Shown here: positions 47,701-58,297 of the stretch, piece by piece
Numbering within the stretch: position 1 is the first letter of the stretch
Layout: every line of letters starts with the position of its first letter
NCBI GenBank assembly: GCA_947652605.1
Contig: OX393577.1
Coordinates: 27,655,466 to 27,719,465 of the forward strand
Length of the DNA: 64,000 nucleotides
From: Elmis aenea
Taxonomy: Eukaryota; Arthropoda; Insecta; Coleoptera; Elmidae
Direction of reading: 5' to 3'
Made by a program: the position numbers and the translations under genes
Notes under the pieces: generated by a model
What the model saw: only the letters and a program-made list of their open reading frames with translations
Told to the model about the DNA's origin: nothing
Database searches by the model: none

Positions 47701-50700
47701 CAGGGGTCGCACTTTTTAGCCGGTTGTGAAGGTGGAAGATGATTAAAAATATAACTATGGGAAACCTTTTAATAAGTATAAAACATCTACCGAGTATCAT
47801 TCTCCTACATTAATCTAAATTTGAGAAATAAAATAAAAACCTAATTTTACCGATCCCCTTTAGGGGGTGTAACTTCGAAAGGAGACGTCTAAAACAAAAG
47901 TTTAATAATAAAGACACCACTTAATTTTCGATAAGGAATCGATAAGGTTCTTATCGCATTCTAAATAAGAGTGTCCATGAACAGGAAATGCCACTTTTAT
48001 TGATTTCCGAGTTTTTACGACAATTACCATGTAGTGCATAAACCATACAAGCGTAAAATTCTGGTCCTGTGCTCCTGCTCCAATCACAAAAGATATGCAG
48101 GTGCTCCACACGTTGTGGAAGATAATTCATAATAAAGCGAAAAAAAATGAAGTAACTTCATCGGATCCTTTTTTAGATATACAGGGTTCTCGTTTTTCGA
48201 CGGCCATTATAGGGATCTCGTTAACGGTTAGAGTTACGACTTCGGTTAAATTAGGGCAAAGTTGTATATTCAGGTGCTTAATAATTTGACGCAAACAGAA
48301 CTTATCTAGCTTTTTTAGTTTTTGAGATATAGGGGAAAAAGTAAAAAATGGGATTTGTGTTTTTTCATTTGATGTCGAATTTCATTTCCGTTAAAACTCT
48401 TTCATGGCTACTTTTTGCAAGGAATCAAAATTTCCAATTATATTTTCCATGCGACGTTTCGCTTTTTTAGAATTATCATCCGGTCAATTTTTTCTTATGG
48501 ACGCTATATCTTATTTTAACGCCAATTTGTAGAGCATTTTATTCTGAATTCGACACTTGGCACTTTTTGGAAACAATTTTTGTTAAAAATGGCAAAAACA
48601 AATATTTTAATTTGAAAAATTCCTAATCGGCATGGTAAATAATTGTCTTTGTCCGTTTTTTCTTGGAAGCAGATAAGTGAACCGCATGAAATTACTATTA
48701 GAGGGATTTAATTAAAGATTTAATACAAAACGAAAATAGGTACGTATTTATTTATTTATTAATTGAAGGGAAAAAACAGCTATGCCATCCATGCACGACC
48801 ACCCAACCAAGAACTAAATTAACGAACGCATTGGTTACATCTTCAACGAGTTATGCCCTTTATCTGCGTTAATGGCTTCTAATAAGTAAAAAGCTTAAAC
48901 AGATTCCTGGACGTTTTTTGCAAACTATGAAAACATTTATTTGATGACGAAAATTTTGTTAAAAATAATTGCATGAAAAACAAGGGATTCAAAACACCTA
49001 TTAGTGAAATTTATAACTAAACTGAAGAAAGTATTTTAAAAATATTTGCTAATAAGTAAACAACGTTAATGCATTGCTAACATATTTATTAATACCTATT
49101 TTTCTAAACGAAATGGCAATTGGTAATTTCATGCGGTTCATTTGCCTGCTTCCAAGGAAAAAAGGACAAAGACAACTATTTACCATGCCGATTGGGAATT
49201 TTTCAAAATAAAATATTTGTTTTTGCCATTTTTAACAAAAATTGTTTCTAAAAAGTGCCAAGTGTTATACATTGTTGAATTCAGAATAAAATGCTCTACA
49301 AATTGGCATTAAAATCAGATATAGCGTCCATAAGAAAAAATTGACCTGATGATTGTTTAAAAAAAGCGAAACGTTGCATGATAAATATAATTATGAATTT
49401 TGATTCTTTGCAAAAAGTGGCCATAAATTTTTCAGAAATGAAATTCGATATCAAATGAAAAAACACAAATCCCATTTTTTACTTTTTCCCCTATATCTCA
49501 AAAACCAAAAAGCTAGATAAGTTCTGTTTGCGTCAAATTATTAAGCACCTGAATATACAACTTTGCCCTAATTTAACCGAAGTAGTATCTCTTACCGTTT
49601 ACGAATCCCCATAATGGCCCTCGAAAAACGGGAACCCTGTATACTCCGGATAAGTATAGAAATAAGATTTAGAATTGGACATTAAATTCTACACAAAAAC
49701 ATCTAAAAATATTCTTAATACATTTTTTTGATACTTACCACAATAACGGTAATATGACACATTATAACTGACAAAAAAACAGTTTTTTTAAATAACTCAA
49801 AAACCATAAATGACAAAATATTTTTGAAAACGGTTCTGAGTGTTGCTCAAAAAACTGCACGTTTTTCAACATTCAATCGTTTCTCTATCTTAAATATTAA
49901 GCGAGATTCCCATGTAATCCCATCGCATTTGGACTACCCTGTACAGTAAATAGTCATTTACAGAGGTGGTCGTAGGAAAATATATTATTAAACAGTTGAT
50001 GCAAAGGATTAATAAAAACAACATTTTATGTTTGGGTATGCACCCACGGGCAAGGATTGACCTATGAGTAATATAAAAATCACAACATTTTCATTGAAAA
50101 TTTAAAAGTTGACTTATAGATGAGATCAATTTTAATAAAATAATAATTTGTATGTTTCATAGGCAAAAATTCAATATTAAAATTTATCAGTTATCAAAAA
50201 AATATTGTTACATACTTGGGTAAAAATAGTGCAGACCCTCTTTATAAACAAATATAGCAGGTAATTCTTCTACATCTACATGTTGCTTAGCGATTTCACC
50301 ACTAGCGGTATAAAAAAAACCATGTGGTTGCAATCTACTAGCTCCTGAATAAAATGCCTTCCATAATGAACCATCTTGAGATCCAACATACACGAAAAAT
50401 AGCTGATTATTGGCCTTAATATTAATAAAGCTATCAGATCGTGTAATTTCCTGCACAGGAGGTGCGGACATTCGTAATGCAAAATTAACTATGTCTTCTT
50501 TTGTTCTATCACCATGAAAATTGTACTCTTCTTCTCCTTTTATACTAAAATAACATTTATTAAATGGCACATAACTGACAGCAAAGAAACTCACAATTTA
50601 ATGGTAGGAAAACCGTTTACAGAAAATTCAGTTGCTACTGAAGTGAAACGAGTGCAGTCTACCCGTCCAACTCTAATATTGGTTCTATAAAGTGCTTGAG

Positions 50701-50953
50701 CGACATGACCCCAGACTGGTTCCAGTCTTTTACAGTGACCACACCATGGGGCATAAAACATAACTAACCAGTGCCCTCCTTCTTTTCTCACTTCCGAAAA
50801 TTTATCACTAAGTTCTAACACTTTTGATGCTTTACTATTTCCAACTAATAACACAACTACAATACAAAAGTAAGGTTATACAAAAATATTTTCTGATAAA
50901 AATGCTAGTTACATACCTGCTAAAAGGCAGCTTAATATAAATGTTCTAGACAT
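38739..50953 (-). CDS. TMX3: Thioredoxin-related transmembrane protein 3 (TMX3)
   Basis: TMX3 is an ER-membrane protein disulfide isomerase that oxidises or isomerises disulfides in secretory proteins. Six exons on the minus strand (50917-50953, 50595-50856, 50216-50544, 39886-40322, 39639-39831, 38739-38767) join in phase to 428 residues, against 454 in human. Residues 1-22 form a signal peptide, and a thioredoxin domain follows with the active site WCGHC (C51, C54) and a family-typical FPTIK around the cis-Pro. TMX3-specific blocks such as YNFHGDRTKEDIVNFALRMS and FFVYVG follow, then thioredoxin-like domains b and b', and one membrane span at about 386-408 (PVLTTVLFGLPLGFLSLILY). The tail is short, acidic and ends HEKKE, a weak match to a di-lysine ER signal. 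Intron 3 is about 9.9 kb and full of transposons. The last exon is only nine codons plus stop, so it is the least certain part. Confidence 0.93.
41007..42740 (+). repeat. TACAGGGTGGTCCAAATT repeat, split by a foldback
   Basis: The left piece (41007-41304) and right piece (42597-42740) together match the continuous repeat at 11250-11830 (inverted) and 31850-32100. The foldback at 41305-42596 sits between ATTTTAAATA and TAAGGGTTGACATAG, which are adjacent in the other copies. Confidence 0.65.
41305..42596. mobile_element. Foldback element, TACCGGGTGTAAATGAAG ends
   Basis: The arms (about 41305-41895 and 42005-42596) are near-perfect inverted copies of about 590 bp, with a loop of about 110 bp. 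Landmarks on both sides include GAAGTGTGGTACACC, CCGGAAATTACCCC and GGTGCCGTGACCTGCAC. Insertion is at a TA, as seen against uninterrupted copies of the host repeat. It lies in TMX3 intron 3. Confidence 0.85.
43571..45393 (-). mobile_element. piggyBac-type element
   Basis: The left flank TTAA (43567-43570) is followed by CCCATTTTTGCCCG; the right end is CGGGCAATAATGGG followed by TAAT, a possibly mutated TTAA. Near the ends are copies of a GTTCCAA(N)TTGGAAC palindrome (near 43705, 45025 and 45365). The interior encodes a broken piggyBac transposase on the minus strand. It lies in TMX3 intron 3. Confidence 0.8.
43998..45031 (-). pseudogene. piggyBac transposase, broken into four frames
   Basis: Successive minus-strand frames (45031-44816, 44815-44477, 44433-44236, 44231-43998) carry the parts in order. 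First is an acidic N-terminus (FITLPEDGVDSEDDSADE), then a block containing KTDYLTRSFVPFVSP and FDQEICEFLKTMFITYARW. A block ending in TYDFCMDIKIM follows, and last VTQPHAISMYNKYMCGVDGE, the conserved MGGVD-like motif of piggyBac. Several stops and frameshifts separate them and parts of the DDE core are missing. Confidence 0.8.
45837..46025. mobile_element. Possible GC-rich MITE
   Basis: TTGTATCA at the left and TGATACAA at the right bracket a GC-rich body with paired sequences (AGAATTCTTC, GAGAATTCGCCGG, CTCGCCGAATG). It is compositionally unlike the neighbouring AT-rich intron. No target duplication was identified. Confidence 0.45.
46666..46830. mobile_element. Truncated hAT end with AACGTT palindromes
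   Basis: The sequence starts CAGGGATGGAAAACGTAACG, then repeats GATAACGTTATAATAACGAT-like units. No partner terminus was found downstream, so it is a fragment or a solo end. Confidence 0.6.
47050..47893. mobile_element. Foldback element in TMX3 intron 3
   Basis: The arms mirror each other: TTTCCTTTCGGAGTTACACC at the left pairs with GGTGTAACTTCGAAAGGAGA at the right, and ATCATCTCCCACCTTAACAG pairs with TGAAGGTGGAAGATGATTAA. The arms are about 350-400 bp. The same arm occurs singly at 18700-19015. Confidence 0.75.
48179..49642. mobile_element. Foldback element, ATACAGGGTTCTCG ends, in TMX3 intron 3
   Basis: The arms of about 520 bp (48179-48705 and 49113-49642) share TTAAATTAGGGCAAAGTTGT, CAAATCCCATTTTTTACTTT and AATTTCATGCGGTTCA in opposite orientation, with a loop of about 400 bp. 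The arms are diverged by scattered substitutions. Confidence 0.8.
49650..49945 (-). repeat. Inverted copy of the TACAGGGTGGTCCAAATT repeat
   Basis: On the minus strand this matches the first part of the repeat at 41007 (GATGGGATTACATGGG, GAGAAACGATTG, GCAGTTTTTTGAGCAAC). It directly abuts the foldback at 48179-49642. Confidence 0.65.
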
Positions 50954-51169
50954 GGTTTTGTTTTTACTGCTAACATTAATTTAATTATTGTTCGTAGGTA
51001 TGTATTAAAGAACCAAATCCAATCAATATTGTATATTACACAATTTTAGTAGAAAAATTTTCATTCATTGCTTGTATTTTAACACGATGTAGTTTTTTTT
51101 GGCCACAGAACAGTTTTTTTACCTTCAAATATTTATAAAACACATTTTGTTTATCTTAATCACAGAACA

Positions 51170-51290
51170 TACCCAAGCAGAATCACAATCTCCTAGTAAC
51201 AAAACGAATCCGTATTAGACTGCCATCTGAATAAGCGGCTTTGAACTTTTGAGTAAAGAAACGAACCGTACCACGTGCCTCTGCGCCCTA
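51170..51290 (-). repeat. Right-end fragment of the P-like family
   Basis: CAGAATCACAATCTCCTAGT, GACTGCCATCTG and AAGAAACGAACCGTACCACG match, as an inverted copy, the segment 16130-16250 inside the P-like element. It lies about 220 bp upstream of the TMX3 start codon. Confidence 0.6.
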
Positions 51291-51464
51291 CTTATAATTC
51301 TTTTCTAAATTCTAAATTTGTTGTAGTTGACTCTTTATTGTTAGTGTGATTTTTCATTAGCAGTTTGGCTAAAGAGTCAACTATAGCCTTTTACCTTTTT
51401 CATAGCAAACAGGGAACTAAAGAAAATGAAGTATGCTCACAAATGATTTTACATTTCTCTATGG

Positions 51465-52306
51465 TGGGGTTGCCATGCGTCCGGATTTTCCCGGATATGT
51501 CCTCTTTTTTCATGTGTCGGGGAAGGTCCGGTATGGATTTTGATTGGGTCCGGAATTTTTAAAATTCTGTATAATTGCATGTTTTTGCGGCCATTTGTTG
51601 TGTAGCGGCACTTCGTTCTTTGGCGGAACTTCTTCCATAACGAAGATAGTCAAATAGTCATTTTCTGTGAGTGTGCAGTATTAGACGTTAGTAAAGCACA
51701 GGATATCTATGAAGCGGGTGGACTAGCGATAGTGTTAGCGGCCGCAACGCTCATATTAGGGCCAGTTTGATCGAACCCGACAGTAACTTTTTAAGTACGT
51801 AGCGCGCGATTCTTTGATAGTGTATTATTTTTCCTCGTTGTTGATCTGTTCAGGGCCGGATATAGGATTGTGCAGAGTGTGCATCACACACGGTCCCGCG
51901 CCTAGACCGGCCCCGCGCTAACCGTTTAGGGTTTGCGGGGCCTAGTGCGAAAATAAAAAACACGCACGAGTTTTTTTTTTTTAGTTCAGCCTGTTTTTTT
52001 TAGTAACATTCTACTTTAACTTGGCCCTTTATCAAAATATCCGGCCCCGCATTTGTTTTCGCACACGGCACCGCAAACCTTAGGACCGTTTACAACCATA
52101 TTAAATTAATAGTATTAATTTGTCTAATCCAGTTTTGTTTAATTATCTTTTTCTTGTCTATAATTATACAAATAAAGCAAGCTTGATCTTAACGTCACGT
52201 GTCCTAGATTTGTCCTCTTTTTTGGAACTGTTAATGTCCTAGTTTGTCCTAGATTTTTAACATTAGGTACTGTCCTGGTTTAACATTTTAAAACATGGCA
52301 ACCCTA
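51465..52306. mobile_element. hAT-type element, TGGGGTTGCCATG ends
   Basis: The ends TGGGGTTGCCATG and CATGGCAACCCTA are flanked by exact CTCTATGG octamers (51457-51464 and 52307-52314). Near each end are iterated GTCC(T/G)-type units (GTCCTCTTTTTT). A second hAT-like pair, CAGGGCCGGATATA at 51853 and ATATCCGGCCC at 52036, is nested within. Confidence 0.85.
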
Positions 52307-52622
52307 CTCTATGGACCCAAAATTATGTATGATGTGTTTAAGAAGAAAACTCACATAAGCTGTAAATTTCTTCTAAGGACTTTATAAAATTCACGTTGGA
52401 TTATGTTTATCACCAGCATACAAAATGTTGTGTGAAGAAGTAGTCAAAAAAGATTTTTTTTGCACGAGTCCGCGTTCACAATGGACGTAGTAGATAGCAG
52501 ATAGTATTTAGTTATTTAGTAGATAACAGATAGTGGTTAGTGCGTAATACGTAAAAAGTCCGTAATAAAATGTTTACTTGGATACGGGTAACAACCGACT
52601 TGTTTGTAGCGAAAAATTCTAA

Positions 52623-52762
52623 TGGTGCCTGTCCACGTGAGAGTAAACTACTCTCGATAGCAGCGTCGCCAAGGATACAGCCCCTGAGAGTAACTCGCGA
52701 TTGGCTGTATCCTTGGCGACGCTGCTATCGAGAGTAGTTTACTCTCACGTGGGCAGGCACCA
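52623..52762. mobile_element. Harbinger-like MITE, TGGTGCCTGTCC ends
   Basis: Almost perfect inverted arms of about 58 bp (through CGATAGCAGCGTCGCC) surround a 24-bp loop. TAA flanks both sides (52620-52622 and 52763-52765). The related sequence at 14536-14560 reads AAATTCTAAATGTCA with a single TAA, which serves as an empty site. Confidence 0.88.
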
Positions 52763-52833
52763 TAAATGTCACTCACGCGTCACTCGCTAGAATAGGCTAG
52801 GTAGGAAGTACGTTACAGTTATTATCTTTATAT

Positions 52834-53225
52834 CATTGAATAAAAAGATAAAGGAAGGAGCTTTTAATACTATACTGCAGCGTTTAGGCGGCGACGGAAA
52901 TTACGACATAAATGGCCTCTGATGGCGGCCGGTTTTGACAGGTCAAACAGTCAAGAAATTTAGGGTTTTGTGTGCTAAAATGGTTAGCTGCAGATCTTGT
53001 AATCTTACTAGGTCAAAAAATGTTGAAGATTAAAAGATTACGTTTCATAGGTAAGTAGACATTAATATTTTGCAGTGTAAAGTGTAATCATGTATTGAAA
53101 ATTTGATGTGGTCTGTCAAATTGGTATGTCAGATCAGTGGCGTGCATTTGTGTACAGCATATTTTTTAACTCTCATAATGAACAATCCAAATATTGAAAT
53201 ATGCTCTCGTTTTTTTAGTTCCCTC
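52834..53225 (+). mobile_element. P-like element, left end with a THAP exon
   Basis: It starts CATTGAATAAAAAGATAAAG, followed by GAAGGAGC, and is homologous, inverted, to the right end of the element at 63298-63841. It joins the GC-rich unit at 53226 where other copies of that unit have no insert. Only one terminus is present. Confidence 0.65.
52980..53050 (+). pseudogene. THAP-domain first exon of a P-like transposase
   Basis: The frame reads MVSCRSCNLTRSKNVED, then a stop, then KITFHR, ending at a GTAAGT donor. The Cys pair near the start and the ITFHR block are hallmarks of the first half of a THAP zinc finger. The in-frame TAA disables it, and the same lesion is in the copy near 63640, so the defect predates their spread or both derive from one defective master. 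Confidence 0.65.
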
Positions 53226-53410
53226 AACGGTTGCGCTACGATGACAGCGGGCCCGGGCCCAAAACAAAGATAGCGTATATTGGGCCCACATAATATAGAA
53301 AGAGATAGGTTTAAAAAGGCACGTTGTATACTTGTATATGTCGGAAACATTGTCTTAACTACATATATTCCTATGGTGTTGTGCTATCCATGTAGTTTAT
53401 ATGATCTAAG
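53226..53410 (+). repeat. GC-rich subterminal unit, third copy
   Basis: It matches the units at 16283-16454 and 16468-16640, from GGTTGCGCTACGATGACAGC to TATGATCTAAG. It marks the right end of a second copy of the 14176-16640 family. Confidence 0.8.
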
Positions 53411-53989
53411 TATTATGTATTGTATTGTCTCATTTCTGCAATATACGTATGTTATATTACCTATTTGTTGTTTTATTGCATCACTATTCTTTAAGTTTCG
53501 CAAGCAATTATTACTATTTACTTTTGTTGCTCAAAGGGTTTATTAATTGTGGGTCTTAATGTTAATTTTAAAGATTTGGTCATTTTGTAAAAATATCTTT
53601 AAAAAACGTTAAGACTTACTATTCAATTAACATCTTTGACAGCAAAAGTAATACTCCTAGTAATTGTGATCAATCAGTCACGGCGCGTCTCCGATCCGTC
53701 ACCGTTTTGTCACAGTCATACTCACGATGCCTATTCACACACGTCAGTCAGGCGTCAGGCAATGTCGGTAAAAGGCTGCGGTCAGTGCATCCGTATTTGC
53801 CCGATTTTTGCACTGTCGTACACGCCCGACCCCATCGGCCGACTACCTCTTCCGACTTTGTGGTCATACTGCACACGTTTCGCAACCGATGTCATCAGTT
53901 TTTAATCGGCAATCGCATGACTTGCATCCAAACGGATGATCAGTTATTGCTGTTTTTAAAAAACCCGTTGCTTAAAATATTATTGTTAG

Positions 53990-54210
53990 AGGACGAGCGG
54001 AGTGAATGGGTTAATTTAATTTTTGCTGAGAGAAAAGTGTGCCGAATTTCATACATTGGTAACCACTTAAATTTTTTGAATAATTCAGAATGCAACGTGA
54101 CGCGTTCTGGTACATACTAAATGGAATTAAGCCATATGTAGAAAAACAAAGCAATTTTAGAAAATGCATTTCTCCGGAAGAACAGCTTGCGTTATTATTA
54201 TTATTGTTAT
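53990..54210 (+). pseudogene. PIF/Harbinger transposase N-terminal fragment
   Basis: One frame gives LLLEDERSEWVNLIF and a second gives FWYILNGIKPYVEKQSNFRK followed by CISPEEQLAL, the block that precedes the LRFLATG motif in Harbinger-type transposases. A frameshift separates them and a short LLLL-coding ATT/TTA run follows. It is not contiguous with a nuclease domain. Confidence 0.7.
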
Positions 54211-54249
54211 TTCCACGGAGGTGGTCCCCTTTCAGTTTCCTGTACTGCG

Positions 54250-54525
54250 ACCTATTGGTCTTGTACCCTCTGGTGATAGCCCCTTAAAGAAGTCTTGTGT
54301 TCTTAAAAAACTCCAGAATTTTCTTTAAGGATGTTTTCTTAACTCTTCTTGGTTGGCTTTTTTAATCCCCAGAAGTCTACTCTGATAGTATGTGAATCCT
54401 TCACACTGGCATATTAGGTGAAGATGAGTTTCTTCTTTAGCACATCCTCTGCATATAGTGGTCTCTAAGAGCCCTATTATATCGTCGGCGGAAAGCAATT
54501 TTGCTGTAAACGCCAAACCATGCAA
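54250..54525 (-). pseudogene. Non-LTR retrotransposon C-terminal fragment
   Basis: On the minus strand the frame includes CRGCAKEETHLHLICQCEGF, a CxxC-H-C pattern typical of the C-terminal end of LINE ORF2 proteins, followed by KKANQEELRKHP. No reverse transcriptase core is nearby, as expected of a truncated remnant. Confidence 0.65.
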
Positions 54526-54539
54526 AAAAATTTATTACA

Positions 54540-55440
54540 TCATATTTCTTAATTTTTTTTTCTGCGTCGGATGGTCTATTTTTCAAAAATATACGACGAA
54601 AAATAAACACTGAACGCTAATTCAAAAGTACTGTGATTTTATTCAAATTTAAAGAAATTATGCGGTACAAGCCATTAAAATCGCTCTTTTTTCTAATGTT
54701 GGAGTATAAAGCAATCATGCTGTCCTCACTTTAAAAGAGATTTCGTTTACAGCAACTACTTAATTTAAAATGTGGCGTATACAGCATTTATGCCGCCCAA
54801 GTATTTTAAGTCATTCCGTTTACCACATACATTAGGTTATCTTTTTAGAATATTTGGTTTGTAACAGCGATTTATACGGATGCAATTAAAGAACATATTG
54901 TTTTTAAAGCATTTGCCTAGATCTAGTTATACTGAATTTATAACGTTAATACAATTCGAATTATTAAAGATATATTGTTTTGGGATTGTTATACGTCATA
55001 ATGGTTCTTTGCGTATGCAACGTGCAATTGACGTGACCGTATGTGTTAAGTAATTGTGTTTGTCACATCCATCTACACAATAAACTATTTAGAAGGTGCT
55101 CAACCCAACTTTAATTTGTATAATCAAACAATTCCTATTGCACAGGCAAAATATAAAGACAAAAAAAATCTTGTGGACAAAATATAATACCGAAGAATGA
55201 TGCACATTAGTATATAAATTTAAAAACCAACTCAACAATACTTGATTGTTTAAACGATACAGACGAAGAAGATAGTTATTAAAAGGAAGGTAAGAAGGAG
55301 ATGATTGCAAATAGAAGCTTTAAAATGGTTTAGTTTTATATTACCCACCTAAAGAAGTTACAACTGATGAATTTATACTAGTTTTTCTTTAATAGAGTAT
55401 CTTATTTATTTGCTTTTTATGACTCTTTAAAGTTTACAAA
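54540..55440. other. AT-rich sequence, no gene recognised
   Basis: No clear coding, inverted repeat or target duplication was found. The short frames have no family signature. Confidence 0.4.
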
Positions 55441-55767
55441 ATAAATATTTGTTATTAGTTTCTTTTTGTTCTTTGAATGCCTTTAACAATTATAATCATT
55501 TATTTAAACGTGGTTTTTGTGGGCATTATAATCATAACTAGTCCATTGCATAGTATCGATACTGCGCATGCTCTGACCGTTCCTTGGATCGTACATAGCG
55601 CTGCTTGAACAAACCTATACTTAACTTAAATATTTCAGATTTAATTAAAAAAATTATACATATTAATACAATATTAAACTGTCTGAATTAATTACTAAGA
55701 CATTATATTATTCGCCTATAAATTAAAATAACCAGAAATAAACGAAAATTAAAATAATAAAAATAAA

Positions 55768-57112
55768 TACAGGGTGTCCCAATTATACACCGCCAAAAAA
55801 TAGGTGCATATTCCTGAGTGAAAATGATGACCATTTGTCAAATATTTTGTTATCCGAAAATGCTTCCTTTCAAAGTTAGAGACCTCCAAAGTTGCAAGAA
55901 AAAAATTAATCAAAAAATCGAATACGTCCTAGCCGTTTAAGCTAGAGCTATCAAACTTGGCCGAAATGTGTAGGTGTTTCCCATTGACTTTGTGGGATGA
56001 TTAGAAAGAAAACACGTAATTTGGAAGTATAATTTATAGTCAGGTCATCCGCTTACCATCTTCAGAATTTTTTACTCTGGAATAAAATTGAAAATGTCAT
56101 TTGTCCATAAGAAAGTACGACTTAAAGACTGTTTTATACTACTATTTTTTCGTTTAAGAAAATCGTATACGATTTTTGATACAAAAATTTCGTTCAAGAA
56201 TTTAGCATGGAAAATATGAACCTTTTACATTGTATTATATTTTGGTACGAAAACCGCAATATATTTTGGTTACTTTTTAGTAACTTTTATCATATTTTGT
56301 TGGCACCTTGAGTAACCATGTCAAATGTTCAATTTGATCACAACAGAAAGCGAATCATTTTCAAATTTAACGTATATTTAACGCTTGTCCCATTCTACAT
56401 ATTTATTCCTACAAAATAAATTGTGAGGGATTAACGGTAATAAGTACTCCTAGTATTTAACATCGTTTGATTGTTTTAGTTAACCTAACCCACAAATGAC
56501 ATGCGGCCAGATATAGTAACAGTAGAATACGCATGCGCGCATGCTAAAATTGGACGCATATAGGGACGGTAATAACTTCGTACGAATTTTTCGTTCAAGA
56601 TTTTTAATTTCTGATTGACACCGTACTAGAAAATCGTATACGATTTTCTTAAACGAAAAAATAGCTTAGTATAAAGCAGACTTTAACAGGAAAAAATTCG
56701 TCCCTCTTTGTTTTTTGCTGTAAATGTAGCCGTTTTCGAGAAAATTAACGCTAAAGATGCATCGACAAACACTGTTTATACACCTCAAATATTTTTTTTA
56801 CTAAACTTATTTGGCTAATGTCATGCTTGAAAAAAAATCTGAAATCATATTTCCAATTACGGGTTTTCTTTTTCTTTCTGATTATCCCACAAAGTTATGG
56901 GGAAACATCTAAACATTTCGGCCAAGTTTGATAGCTTGAGCTTCAACGGCGAGGACGTATTCGATTTTTTGATTTTTTTTTCTTGCAACTTTGGAGGTCT
57001 GTAACTTTGAAAGGAAGCATTTTCGGATAACAAAATATTTGACAAATGGTCATCATTTTCACTCAGGAATATGCACCTACTTTTTGGCGGTGTATAATTG
57101 GGACACCCTGTA
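55768..57112. mobile_element. Foldback element, TACAGGGTGTCCCAATTATA ends
   Basis: The outer arms (55768-56100 and about 56720-57112) mirror each other, including ACCGCCAAAAA and GACCTCCAAAGTTGCAAGAA. A second inverted pair, CTATTTTTTCGTTTAAGAAA with an AATCGTATACGATT palindrome, at about 56143-56200 and 56625-56665, marks another element nested in the loop. Confidence 0.75.
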
Positions 57113-57131
57113 TATTCATAATGTATATGTA

Positions 57132-57397
57132 TACAGGATGTCCCAAATTCGAGTAAATGCATGGGGATCTCGCTTATCTTAAGAGCTACGAGGTCGGTTA
57201 AATTAGGGCAAAGTTGCGAAATTAGGTGCTCATTAATAATCCAAAGAGAAATTGGAAATATGTCAAACGGTATCCGAGAAAATTAGGAAAAACTGGAAAA
57301 TACGATTTTTGAAAATCGTCTATAACTCCTTTGGAGTATGAAATATTTTAGATAAGCGAGATTCCCATGCATTTACTCGAATTTGGGACACCCTGTA
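57132..57397. mobile_element. Short MITE, TACAGGRTGTCCCAAATTCG ends
   Basis: TACAGGATGTCCCAAATTCG and the complement CGAATTTGGGACACCCTGTA bracket 266 bp. The match continues through AGTAAATGCATGGG. It lies 20 bp from the preceding foldback. Confidence 0.8.
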
Positions 57398-57489
57398 TAT
57401 ATGTAGTATCTACATAGCACTATAACATCATTAACAAATAACATAAAAAAAGGAGCATTTATAATTAATTAGTCATCATTATGCTGACT

Positions 57490-58050
57490 CAGGGCCGGAT
57501 ATAAGAGTGTGCAGATTGTGCATCGCACAAGGCTACGTACCTGTACGTACCCTAGACCCGCCCCGCGCCCTAAAATGTTGGTTATGTTCACGGCGGACTT
57601 TACAAATCATAGAAGGAATTCTGCTGTACGGCGGAATGTAGCTAGAAAATACCCTCGAATTCGCCGCGCGTGCGCATAATACAGCTTCAACGGCGGAAAG
57701 GGCCTGTATAATGTAAAACATCCGCCGTCGGGCGGAATTCTAAGTCTATACTATAAGCTATTCCGCCGGCGTACATATAGCCACTTCCAATTTTATTACT
57801 TGTAATTTCTGTCGTTACAAGGGGTTTAGTGTAGCCTAGTCGACTAGCCCGTTTTATCCTCTAACTTCGATAAGAATTCCATTTTTTAAATGAATTTGTA
57901 TGAATTTAATAGCGCTAGTGCCGGTACTGATTATTATATCTACCGATCCTTCATTGTCCCGAGATTTTCAATTTTACCCCATTCGGGCAGACTAAACGTG
58001 CCGCCTGGGACAGTCCTCCTTCAACCCCCTTGCTACGCTACTGCCAACTA
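57490..58050. mobile_element. Fragment of the CAGGGCCGGATATA hAT-like family
   Basis: CAGGGCCGGATATAAGAGTG, then CATCGCACAAGG and CCCGCCCCGCGCC, match the nested element at 51853. A GC-rich stretch with repeated GGCGGA (near 57590-57770) follows. No right terminus was identified. Confidence 0.5.
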
Positions 58051-58297
58051 ACTTCAGCTACTTACAAATTGTATTAAATAAATTGTGTTCATTTTCAGGA
58101 ATATAGTTTTATTACTAACAGATATCTCTACATGCAAAATTATTTTTTTTACAATTTAAAATAAACTTTTATATTTACCATTTATCATCTTTTAAATAAT
58201 TTAATTTTAAAAAGTTAACAAAAAGTAAATTATCTTTACAATTTTTTCATCAGGTTCAGGAAATATGTTTTCCTAAATAATTAATTAAAAATATAAT

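Larger units (their letters stand above)
55550..57486 (-). repeat. P-like family 3' part, interrupted copy
   Basis: Positions 55550-55767 and 57405-57486 match, inverted, segments 15850-16070 and 15760-15830 of the P-like element. The foldbacks between them (55768-57397) are inserted near AGTGCTATGTA. Confidence 0.6.

Noticed and set aside
53707..54120. 137-residue ORF as a host gene
   Set aside because: Its second half is a Harbinger transposase remnant and the first half has no family signature or splice context.
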